Shown: piece after piece, positions 34,664-42,439 of the stretch
Layout of the letters: every line of letters starts with the position of its first letter
How positions within the stretch are numbered: position 1 is the first letter of the stretch
Assembly: GCA_037444575.1 (NCBI GenBank)
Contig: JBBIME010000003.1
Location: forward strand, 434,001 to 498,000
Length of the DNA stretch: 64,000 bases
Source of the DNA: Bacteriovorax sp037444575
GTDB lineage: Bacteria; Bdellovibrionota; Bacteriovoracia; Bacteriovoracales; Bacteriovoracaceae
Reading direction: 5' to 3'
Notes under the pieces: model-generated
The model's database searches: none
What the model was told of the DNA's origin: nothing
What the model saw: the letters and a program-made list of their open reading frames with translations, nothing else
Program-made: the position numbers and the translations under genes

Positions 34664-35127
34664 AATTTTACGAGCTCCACTCCACCAGATACTTGATCGC
34701 CCTCTTTAAAATGAATCTTTTCAATTTTGCCAGATTTAGAGGCCTTTATTGTATGCTCCATCTTCATGGCCTCCATCACTAAAATAGGATCTCCGGCCAC
34801 AACTTCTTGCCCGACTTTTGCGATAATTTTTAAAATTTTCCCAGGCATCGGAGAAGTCATTTGCCCATGATCAAGGGCCTTTGATTTTTTTCTACTTCTT
34901 TTAGGACTTGAAACTTCAAATTCCTCTCCATTTACAACATAAGTCGTATCTTCAAGAACGACTGGGCGGTTTCGTCCATTTAAATTTAAAACCATTTTCC
35001 CGTCTTGGAGACTATTAAGCTTAACTTTGTACTCTACTCCTTCAAAATTAAAAAGCACAAAGCTTGCATTTTCTTCAAGCACATCTACATCTACTATTTC
35101 ATCATCTACTAAAATCTGTTTTTTCAT
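34657..35127 (-). CDS. Biotin carboxyl carrier subunit of 3-methylcrotonyl-CoA carboxylase
   Basis: 156 residues ending in a biotinyl/lipoyl domain with the biotinylation motif EAMKMEH (119-125, Lys122). The first ~90 residues form a linker/BT-like domain. In most methylcrotonyl-CoA carboxylases this domain is fused to the biotin carboxylase; here it is a separate gene, 7 bases downstream of the biotin carboxylase gene, so the alpha chain is split in two. AGGAAATAA precedes the ATG. Confidence 0.9.
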   Translation of the reverse strand: MKKQILVDDEIVDVDVLEENASFVLFNFEGVEYKVKLNSLQDGKMVLNLNGRNRPVVLEDTTYVVNGEEFEVSSPKRSRKKSKALDHGQMTSPMPGKILKIIAKVGQEVVAGDPILVMEAMKMEHTIKASKSGKIEKIHFKEGDQVSGGVELVKLC

Positions 35128-35134
35128 TTATTTC

Positions 35135-36622
35135 CTAGATATTTCTAAATCCACTTAAACTAGACCAAACATCTGCTCTGCTTGCAGACTCTTTCGTTTC
35201 AGTGGAAACTTTTTTATTAAATAAGCTGGCCGCAATTGCCAGGGCCAAATCTTCTTTTGATTTCTTTTTAGGTCTTAATTTCTCTTCATAGGTTTTTACA
35301 AAATGAGTATACGTTTTACCTTGTCGGTACTCGTTTAAAGTTAAAATGCGCTTTAAATAATCGCGATTAGTTTTAACTCCCAAAAACACGACTTCGTTTA
35401 GAGCAAGATTTAACTTATCAGCTGCCAAATCGCGATTTTCGCCCCAGGAAATAAGCTTAGCAAGCATGGGATCAAAAGAAATAGAGACATCATTTCCATC
35501 AACATAACCACAATCAAGTCGAGTGTTTCTAAGTGTCGTTGTACCAATTCTTTTAATCTTGCCGATACTAGGGAGAAAATTATTATCTGGATCTTCAGCG
35601 TATAATCGCACTTCGATGGCATGACCTTTCTGCTTAACATCCTCTTGTTTAAAAGGAAGCTTCTCTCCTTGTGCCACTAATATTTGAAGCCTCACTAAGT
35701 CTAATCCTGTCACCATTTCAGTTACCGGATGTTCAACTTGTAAACGTGTATTCATTTCTAAAAAATAAAATTGCCCATCAGTATCTAAAATAAGCTCAAT
35801 TGTTCCAGCTCCGAGATAATTAATACCTTTCGTGATTTTTACAGCCGCTTCAGTCATCTTAGATCTTAGTTCAGAAGAGACAGCAGGACTTGGTGACTCT
35901 TCAACAATTTTTTGATAACGCCGCTGAATAGAACACTCGCGCTCAAAAAGATGAAAATGATTGCCATGACTATCGCTCATGACTTGAATTTCAATATGCC
36001 GAGGAGATGTGATGTATTTTTCAAGAAGAACAGTATCATCACCAAAAGCGTTCATCGCCTCTCGTTTTGCTCCTTCAAGAGCATCGGCGAATTCACTTTC
36101 TTTTTCAACAATTCTCATTCCTTTTCCACCGCCACCGGCAGAAGCTTTAATAAGAACAGGAAAACCAATCTCTTTGGCCACTTTTACGAGATGATGAATT
36201 TCTTGATTATCTCCGTGATAACCTGGAATTGAAGGAACACCTAATTCTTGAATTTTTATCTTAGAAGTTTTTTTATCTCCCATAAGATCAATTGATTCAG
36301 GAGATGGTCCAATAAAAATAAGACCACTATCGCGTACTAATTTAGCAAAAGAGGATTTTTCAGAAAGAAATCCGTATCCAGGGTGGATGGCATCCGCACC
36401 ACAACTTTTAGCGATCTCTATAATTTTATCCTGATTTAGGTAAGTCTCTTTTAATTGTCCACATCCTAAACAGAAAGATTCATCTCCAGCGCTAGCGTGA
36501 GGGAGAGATTTCTCTTCATCCGTATAAAGAGTGACGGTTTGAATTCCCATCTCGCGCGCTGTTTGAATCACTCGTAGAGCGATCTCTCCGCGATTAGCAA
36601 TGAGTATCTTTTTAATTTTCAT
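35135..36622 (-). CDS. liuD: Biotin carboxylase subunit of 3-methylcrotonyl-CoA carboxylase
   Basis: 495 residues from the ATG at 36622; an ATG three codons upstream is possible, but GGGA is well spaced only for the second. Visible: ILIANRGEIALR, HPGYGFLSE, the ATP-grasp glycine loop (KASAGGGGKGMR), FFLEMNTRLQVEHPVTE and a C-terminal EVRLYAEDP region. It carboxylates biotin on the separate carrier with ATP and bicarbonate. Unlike usual LiuD/MccA chains (about 660 residues) it lacks the carrier domain. Alone it could be acetyl-CoA carboxylase AccC; the operon points to the leucine pathway. Confidence 0.92.
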   Translation of the reverse strand: MKIKKILIANRGEIALRVIQTAREMGIQTVTLYTDEEKSLPHASAGDESFCLGCGQLKETYLNQDKIIEIAKSCGADAIHPGYGFLSEKSSFAKLVRDSGLIFIGPSPESIDLMGDKKTSKIKIQELGVPSIPGYHGDNQEIHHLVKVAKEIGFPVLIKASAGGGGKGMRIVEKESEFADALEGAKREAMNAFGDDTVLLEKYITSPRHIEIQVMSDSHGNHFHLFERECSIQRRYQKIVEESPSPAVSSELRSKMTEAAVKITKGINYLGAGTIELILDTDGQFYFLEMNTRLQVEHPVTEMVTGLDLVRLQILVAQGEKLPFKQEDVKQKGHAIEVRLYAEDPDNNFLPSIGKIKRIGTTTLRNTRLDCGYVDGNDVSISFDPMLAKLISWGENRDLAADKLNLALNEVVFLGVKTNRDYLKRILTLNEYRQGKTYTHFVKTYEEKLRPKKKSKEDLALAIAASLFNKKVSTETKESASRADVWSSLSGFRNI

Positions 36623-37401
36623 ATAAGCCATCCCGCTTTTCTTTTTTCTAAAAGGGCATTCATCCCCTCTTGTCCTTCGCTACTTGTGCGAACTTTTGAG
36701 ATTGCTTCACATGTGTATGACCTTGCTTCTTCAATCGTATTTTTTCTAACGACTGTAGCGATTAATTCTTTAGCTAAACATGATGCTTTTGGTGCCGCTT
36801 GTAAAAATTCATTAACAACCGCTTCAACATCGTCATCAATCTTATCAAATGATGTGATCTGGTGAACGAGTCCCATACTCATGGCCCGTTCTACATTAAA
36901 GCGAGCTCCTGTTAAAAAGAAGGCCCTTGCGTTACTCTCTCCAATTTTGGCGATAACAAAGGGAGAAATAACAGCGGGAAGTAACCCAAGACGAACTTCT
37001 GTAAAGCCCATCATTGCTGTATCTTCAGCAAGAACGTAATCGCAACAAGCAATGAGTCCTGCTCCACCACCTAGGGCCGCTCCATTCATTCTAGCGATAG
37101 TGGGTTTTTTGAAGTTATTAAGAACAGTAAAAAGTTCGGCGAGATTTTGTGAGTCCGCCAAATTTTGTTCAAATGAATAATCTTTCATACGCTTCATCCA
37201 ATTAAGATCAGCGCCTGCGCAGAATGATTTTCCTTCACCTGTTAGTATAAGCAATCGAACTTTTTCATCGGACTCTAAGCTCTTAAAGCATTTAATCAAA
37301 TCAGATATAAGTTCATCATTAAACGCATTATGAAGCTCGGGACGATTAAGAGTAACTTTAGCTACTCCTCTTTTATCAATGTCTAATTTGTATAATGCCA
37401 T
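36619..37401 (-). CDS. liuC: Enoyl-CoA hydratase, probably methylglutaconyl-CoA hydratase
   Basis: 260 residues, crotonase fold. Oxyanion motifs GKSFCAGADLNWM and NGAALGGGAGL; the FTEVRLGLLPAVISPFV segment keeps the first catalytic Glu and matches the AUH/LiuC subgroup. It hydrates 3-methylglutaconyl-CoA to HMG-CoA. Located between the carboxyltransferase (8-base gap) and biotin carboxylase genes (ATGA overlap), exactly where LiuC is expected. Confidence 0.92.
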   Translation of the reverse strand: MALYKLDIDKRGVAKVTLNRPELHNAFNDELISDLIKCFKSLESDEKVRLLILTGEGKSFCAGADLNWMKRMKDYSFEQNLADSQNLAELFTVLNNFKKPTIARMNGAALGGGAGLIACCDYVLAEDTAMMGFTEVRLGLLPAVISPFVIAKIGESNARAFFLTGARFNVERAMSMGLVHQITSFDKIDDDVEAVVNEFLQAAPKASCLAKELIATVVRKNTIEEARSYTCEAISKVRTSSEGQEGMNALLEKRKAGWLI

Positions 37402-37409
37402 AAATATTC

Positions 37410-39035
37410 CTACATTCTAAAAACGCCAAATTTACTTTCACCAATTTCTGAATTTAAAGAAGCAGAAATAGCGAGTCCCAAAAGATCGCGCGTTTTTGCT
37501 GGATCAATCACTCCATCATCCCAAAGACGAGCAGAAGAATAGTATGGGCTTCCTTCAACTTCATACTTATCTAGTATTGGCTTTTCAAAAGCAGATACTT
37601 CAGAAGCACTCATTTCAGCTTTTCCTGAAGCTTTTAGACCTTGTTGTTTAACTGTTGATAAAACTTTCGCGGCCTGCTCTCCCCCCATGACAGAGATACG
37701 AGCATTAGGCCACATCCATAAAAAGCGTGGTGAGTACGCTCGTCCACACATTCCATAATTTCCAGCACCAAAAGATCCACCGATGATCACGGTGAATTTT
37801 GGGACCTGAACAGTTGAAACCGCTGTCACCATCTTGGCGCCGTGTTTAGCGATTCCTTCATTTTCATATTGGCGCCCAACCATAAAGCCTGTGATATTCT
37901 GTAAAAAAAGAAGCGGTATTTTTCTTTGGCCACAAAGTTCAATAAAGTGTGCTCCTTTTTGAGCACTCTCCGAAAATAAAATTCCATTATTGGCAACGAT
38001 TCCAATTTGCTGTCCGTGAATGCGAGCAAATCCTGTTACAAGAGTATTTCCATAACGCTCTTTAAATTCATGAAATTCACTTCCATCAACTAAGCGAGCG
38101 ATAATTTCTCTTACGTCAAAAGGCTTTCTCGTATCACGCGGAATAATTCCGTAAATATCATCCATGGAATAAAGTGGTTCATGAACTTCATGTAGATCTG
38201 ATTTTAATCCCTGCATTTTTCCAGGTGATTTAAAATTTAGATTCTCAATAATATTTCGAGTGATGACAAAAGCTTCTTCTTCATCTTCTGCAAAATGATC
38301 ACTCACTCCACTAATACGAGTGTGTACATCTGCTCCACCTAAATCTTCTGCAGTTACAATTTCACCTGTTGCAGCTTGTACTAAAGGAGGTCCGCCTAAA
38401 AAAATAGTTCCATTATTTTTTACGATGACTGTCTCATCACTCATTGCTGGAACGTAAGCTCCACCGGCCGTGCATGATCCAAGAACAACTGCAATCTGTG
38501 GAATCCCGCGAGCACTCATCTGTGCTTGATTATAAAAAATGCGTCCGAAATGATCACGATCTGGGAAAACTTCGTCTTGCTTAGGAAGAAAAGCTCCCCC
38601 ACTATCAACCAAGTAAATACATGGGAGATTATTTTCTAGAGCTATCTCTTGAGCGCGAAGATGTTTTTTAACGGTCATTGGAAAGTATGTTCCGCCCTTA
38701 ACAGTAGCATCGTTAGCAACAAAGAGGCACTCCACTCCATGAACGCGTCCAATTCCTGTCACCATCCCAGCAGCAGGAACATCATCTTCATAAAGTTTAT
38801 AGGCAGCTAAAGTTGATAGCTCGATAAAGGGAGAACCTTCATCCAAAATTTTTTCAATTCGCTCTCGTGGTAAAAATTTCTTTCTATCGTGGTGACGTTT
38901 CACAAGATCTGCGCCACCTCCACTCTTAATGACATTCAATCGAGTGAGCAGTTCTTCTTTTAGCGATAAATGATAAATTTTATTTTCTTTAAAATCAGGC
39001 GAATTTACATCGATATGCGAGTGGATAACGTCCAT
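37410..39035 (-). CDS. liuB: 3-Methylcrotonyl-CoA carboxylase, carboxyltransferase subunit
   Basis: 541 residues, family-typical. It transfers CO2 from carboxybiotin to 3-methylcrotonyl-CoA in the leucine pathway. Visible: GGGADLVKRHHDRKK, AAGMVTGIGRVHG, VDSGGAFLPKQDEVFPDRDHFGRIF (a diagnostic stretch of MCC beta), GSCTAGGAYVPAMSDE, and GGSFGAGNYGMCGRAYSPRF. First gene of the liu operon; no isovaleryl-CoA dehydrogenase (liuA) gene is in the window. A palindromic operator surrounds the promoter just upstream. Confidence 0.95.
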   Translation of the reverse strand: MDVIHSHIDVNSPDFKENKIYHLSLKEELLTRLNVIKSGGGADLVKRHHDRKKFLPRERIEKILDEGSPFIELSTLAAYKLYEDDVPAAGMVTGIGRVHGVECLFVANDATVKGGTYFPMTVKKHLRAQEIALENNLPCIYLVDSGGAFLPKQDEVFPDRDHFGRIFYNQAQMSARGIPQIAVVLGSCTAGGAYVPAMSDETVIVKNNGTIFLGGPPLVQAATGEIVTAEDLGGADVHTRISGVSDHFAEDEEEAFVITRNIIENLNFKSPGKMQGLKSDLHEVHEPLYSMDDIYGIIPRDTRKPFDVREIIARLVDGSEFHEFKERYGNTLVTGFARIHGQQIGIVANNGILFSESAQKGAHFIELCGQRKIPLLFLQNITGFMVGRQYENEGIAKHGAKMVTAVSTVQVPKFTVIIGGSFGAGNYGMCGRAYSPRFLWMWPNARISVMGGEQAAKVLSTVKQQGLKASGKAEMSASEVSAFEKPILDKYEVEGSPYYSSARLWDDGVIDPAKTRDLLGLAISASLNSEIGESKFGVFRM

Positions 39036-39044
39036 TCTTTTCCT

Positions 39045-39082
39045 CTTAAACTAAGGGTATTATAAAGCACTCTTAGTTTAAG
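39045..39082 (-). promoter_or_regulatory. liu operon promoter inside a perfect 11-bp palindromic operator
   Basis: CTTAAACTAAG at 39045-39055 and its exact complement CTTAGTTTAAG at 39072-39082 flank 16 bases that contain a TATAAT box (minus strand, 39059-39064). The sites end 10 bases upstream of the liuB ATG. This is the layout of a dimeric repressor site occluding the -10 region. The regulator is not visible in the window. It is unlikely to be a terminator because no T-run follows and it precedes the operon. Confidence 0.75.
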
Positions 39083-39120
39083 AATTAATACACTTTGTAG
39101 CAAGAATTAAAGCGGACTAA

Positions 39121-41622
39121 CTATGTGCGTTGAGCAGCCTTTGCTTGCTCATAACGTCGATAATCTTCAAAGACAGGACTTTTTTGTGTGAGCTCTTTTA
39201 ATTCAGCGTTGCTCTCATCATAAATTGGAAAAAGTATATTTTTGCCGCTTTCGCCAAAAGGCACAACTTGCACTGGTAAAAAGTACATTTTTGCTTTGTA
39301 AAAGACTTTAATTGTGAATGAACGTTTTAAATCCAGACCGGCCTTTTTTAATTGTTCTTCTTGTAATTTTGCAAGGGCCTCAGCAGATAATGTAGCGGTA
39401 CTGTCTTCACCAACTTTAATACCTGCAGAATTTTTATTTTTAGATAATTTGAAATCATCAGGCAAATTTGTGGCCACGTGATTATTTAATAAAGCGTTAT
39501 TTGCGGAAGCAGCAGCAGTAGCAGCGTTAGTAGCTTTTTCCTTAGCAACGACTTCAGAATTTTCTTCGGATGAAGAGGCCTTAGAGCGTCTTATAGAATC
39601 TTCCCACTCTCTTCTGCGTAGTTGTTCTTGCCAATCACTGAGTCTATTTTCCCAATTTCGTAAACTTTGTTTATCGGTTTCAGCAAGGTTTTTATATTGA
39701 GTACTCTGAGGATAATTTGAACCCATTGCATTTCTATCGCTGATTGAGTTAGCTAATGCCTCACGCTTTGTTGTAGCTAAACTTTTTGCAAATTCATCAA
39801 GGGCCGCTCGTGCCTTCTCTGCTGCTTCATTTGAATCCGTTTGAGATTTGAAATTATCTGCAAAGTCAGTTTGAGTTTTAACTTTTTCTCTTGGTTTAAC
39901 TTGCTTAGGAGAATGCATATTTTCAGAAACCGCGCTGTACGAAGTGTTTTGAGCATAATTAACTGGAGTTGCTTGAACGTAATTATTTTGCGGGTTCACA
40001 TTTTGTGTTGCAAACGTTGTCGGTGCTTCGCGATTAATGACCTGTCTAATTTGTTCAGGAGTTGAGGGAGCAATTCCTTTATCCTTCATTTCTTGCTGAA
40101 CGATAGTAACTGTTGCTTTTGTTTCTGGAATTCCAGAAAATTTCATAACAGCATCAGAACCAAAGGCATTTAAATCGAAATCGGAAAGATTTAATCTAGA
40201 TTCTTTAGAATTATTGCCAGTATTTTGAGAAGAAGAATTTTTTGTTGCTAGGTATTGGGATTTAATTTGAGAGTGTTTTTCCAATGTTTGCATGTAGGAA
40301 ATTTCACTCAAAATTGTATCATCTTTTAGATTTAGTGCTTGTAAATCTTCTGATGTCAAAGGGCCACCTGTCTTACAAGATTTCGCGTTTAATACATCAG
40401 GAGATTTACAGGAGTAGCGTTGACAAAAATTTTCAACAATAGACTTATCCGCTATAAGTCCTTCCTTCTTGACTCCTTCATTAAAACAACGATACCAATT
40501 ATCAATTGTATCATCCTGAGTTTTTAACTTTAAACAGTCTGCCACTGGACTAGAATTAGAACCGAATTCAGAAGAAACTTGTGACGTTGAGCTTTTAGCT
40601 TCACATAAAAAAGCAAAGGTTTTATAGGAGTCTGGATTATTGCGGACGTCATCTTTTTGATCTTGAAATTCTTTTTTAGGATTATAACCATTAAATAATT
40701 TTTTTGATGTTACCGGATCAATTGCAGCTACTTGTTTTAGAGGATGGCAAACAAAACTAGAAAGGCTTGAGCGCACTTGCTCACAACGATGACTGACTCC
40801 TTTACTTAGCGCTTCTTTATTTTCGTTATTAAAGAAAAACTTAGAAAAATATGTTTTTGCTTTATCTTTAGTAGGATCAAAGGATCTGATATACTTTTCA
40901 AATTTTTCTTGAAAGCCGGGTGAAAATTTTTCCCCCTCTTTAATCATTGAAAGCTGGGGATATTTTTCATAAATCTTGCTCATGTTAGGAGCATTATCAT
41001 TTTTAAAAAATTCTTCTATAACCAATCGAGCTGTCACTTCTGTTATTTGTGAATTCAGTGGATTTGCGTTTCCCTTTAAAGGACATTGATTAGTATTTCC
41101 TTCTCTATCAAAGCCATGACCGTATTTATTTGTTCCATAGACATGAAGCATTCCTTCCATCAAAGATTTCGGTTTATAATTATCATCTTCTCCTAGTGAA
41201 TCAGCGATCATTTTTAATTTTTCTTTTTCTGCTTCTTTTTCAGCAGGTGAACTCTGTGGATTACAGCCATTACTTTCTAGATTCTTTATAAAATCAAACT
41301 TACAACTTTTTGAAACTGAAGAGGAACTTCCCATTAAAAAAGACTCGGAATTTTGTTCATAGAAATCTGATGATGCTCCCAATTCCTGCATAATTTGTTT
41401 GGTTTGAGTTGCAATTAGATCAGCTAATTTTTTATTGAGATTTCTTCGATAGTCAGCTTCAGCTTTTGGATCTGCTTTTAGAGCAATTTTAGCAGCATCA
41501 CACCCCAGTAAAGATTCATTGCCTTTATCAAGAGTAAGACTAGAAACAAAAGGACAATCAGCCAAGGCTTCAAAAGAAGTTAAAATTAATAAGAGAAAAA
41601 ATAATGTAGAAATATTTTTCAT
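39121..41622 (-). CDS. Large secreted protein with coiled-coil/low-complexity C-terminal half
   Basis: 833 residues. Signal peptide (ISTLFFLLLILTSFEALA). The N-terminal half (to about residue 430) is Cys-containing and helical, with recurring CxxxxxxC spacings and 'CFNEGVKK'-type segments; the middle is Asn/Gln/Ser/Thr-rich; the C-terminal third has a long charged helical stretch (ENRLSDWQEQLRRREWEDSI) and ends in a compact beta-like domain (SFTIKVFYKAKMYFLPVQVV). The architecture (Cys-rich N-domain, disordered linker, coiled coil, small terminal domain) is like that of the two neighbouring paralogues. Function unknown. It follows the 217-residue gene by 13 bases and is probably cotranscribed. 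Confidence 0.8.
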   Translation of the reverse strand: MKNISTLFFLLLILTSFEALADCPFVSSLTLDKGNESLLGCDAAKIALKADPKAEADYRRNLNKKLADLIATQTKQIMQELGASSDFYEQNSESFLMGSSSSVSKSCKFDFIKNLESNGCNPQSSPAEKEAEKEKLKMIADSLGEDDNYKPKSLMEGMLHVYGTNKYGHGFDREGNTNQCPLKGNANPLNSQITEVTARLVIEEFFKNDNAPNMSKIYEKYPQLSMIKEGEKFSPGFQEKFEKYIRSFDPTKDKAKTYFSKFFFNNENKEALSKGVSHRCEQVRSSLSSFVCHPLKQVAAIDPVTSKKLFNGYNPKKEFQDQKDDVRNNPDSYKTFAFLCEAKSSTSQVSSEFGSNSSPVADCLKLKTQDDTIDNWYRCFNEGVKKEGLIADKSIVENFCQRYSCKSPDVLNAKSCKTGGPLTSEDLQALNLKDDTILSEISYMQTLEKHSQIKSQYLATKNSSSQNTGNNSKESRLNLSDFDLNAFGSDAVMKFSGIPETKATVTIVQQEMKDKGIAPSTPEQIRQVINREAPTTFATQNVNPQNNYVQATPVNYAQNTSYSAVSENMHSPKQVKPREKVKTQTDFADNFKSQTDSNEAAEKARAALDEFAKSLATTKREALANSISDRNAMGSNYPQSTQYKNLAETDKQSLRNWENRLSDWQEQLRRREWEDSIRRSKASSSEENSEVVAKEKATNAATAAASANNALLNNHVATNLPDDFKLSKNKNSAGIKVGEDSTATLSAEALAKLQEEQLKKAGLDLKRSFTIKVFYKAKMYFLPVQVVPFGESGKNILFPIYDESNAELKELTQKSPVFEDYRRYEQAKAAQRT

Positions 41623-41635
41623 CTTCTAACCATTA

Positions 41636-42289
41636 TTAAGGGCACTTTGCTGTATCTTTGTATTTAGAGTAAATTCCGCCATTTTTACAAATATAAGAAA
41701 CAACTCTTAAAGCTGCGTCTTTATCACTTTTCACACTGTAAAATCCTCTTTGAATATTATATTGTAAAAAATCTAAAAAAGTTAAGCCATCACTTGTCTT
41801 AGTATTAATGGCCTTAATCCAAGTCTGGGGATCTTTTTTTTCATCAACAAAATAATCATGGATGGTTTTTGGGAAAAATTCACTTTTAGCTGGATTACTT
41901 GCGGTATTAAAAGCTATCGGAACTGGAGTATCGTTTTTTAGAGGAGCTCGACAAGCTGGCGTTGTCCAAAATTCATTAACGCTGCTTTTATAGGGAGATC
42001 CTTCCATATCCTCAAACATTGTTTCAACATCAACTGTGTCTTGGGCCATTTCAAATTGATTGCAGAAAGCTTGTTGATAGGAATCTTTTGAAGAAGTCTC
42101 TGTCGTACTTAACTTTGAGGATAAACTCGCCAAACTTTTAATTGGGGCCATATCAGGCACACCTACTATTTGTCCTTTGCAAGTCGCGCAGTCTTTTTTT
42201 GATTCCCTAGCAAAGACCTTGCTCGCAGCAATCATCGCGGTCAATGCTATGACCACAACTAAAAATCTCGACGATGAAGTAATTCTCAT
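41636..42289 (-). CDS. Secreted Cys-containing protein, unknown function
   Basis: 217 residues. Signal sequence (FLVVVIALTAMIAASKVFA), then CATCKGQIVG directly after it; this CxxC is thioredoxin- or rubredoxin-like in spacing, but I see no further support for such a fold. Further Cys lie at about residues 77 (QAFCNQF), 113 (TTPACRAPL), and near the end (YICKNGG, AKCP). GAAGGAAGG precedes the ATG. It starts a unit with the 833-residue gene and has its own FliA-like promoter. Confidence 0.75.
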   Translation of the reverse strand: MRITSSSRFLVVVIALTAMIAASKVFARESKKDCATCKGQIVGVPDMAPIKSLASLSSKLSTTETSSKDSYQQAFCNQFEMAQDTVDVETMFEDMEGSPYKSSVNEFWTTPACRAPLKNDTPVPIAFNTASNPAKSEFFPKTIHDYFVDEKKDPQTWIKAINTKTSDGLTFLDFLQYNIQRGFYSVKSDKDAALRVVSYICKNGGIYSKYKDTAKCP

Positions 42290-42326
42290 ACCTTCCTTCT
42301 CTAAACGAAGTTATAACTTATCCAAC

Positions 42327-42354
42327 CTGTCGGAGGGTAGATTAAAAGACTTTA
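42327..42354 (-). promoter_or_regulatory. Candidate FliA-like promoter of the 217/833-residue gene pair
   Basis: Read on the minus strand: TAAA (within CTAAAG, 42354-42351), 16-base spacer, TCCGACAG (42334-42327). The -35 element is the canonical TAAAG. The -10 element differs from GCCGATAA at three positions. It ends 38 bases upstream of the ATG at 42289. Confidence 0.45.
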
Positions 42355-42378
42355 GTTAAATGAAGGTTTTGGTCAATT

Positions 42379-42425
42379 TTTGCCCAATCCAAGTCCTCTT
42401 TAAATGGTCCTATGGACTGGGCAAA
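42379..42425. repeat. Interrupted inverted repeat downstream of the 707-residue gene
   Basis: Outer arms TTTGCCC (42379-42385) and GGGCAAA (42419-42425), inner arms AGTCC (42392-42396) and GGACT (42414-42418). It lies 15 bases past the stop of the 707-residue gene. It could fold as a terminator-like hairpin in RNA, but no T-run follows on the minus strand, so the role is uncertain. Confidence 0.4.
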
Positions 42426-42439
42426 GATTTATGAATGAA

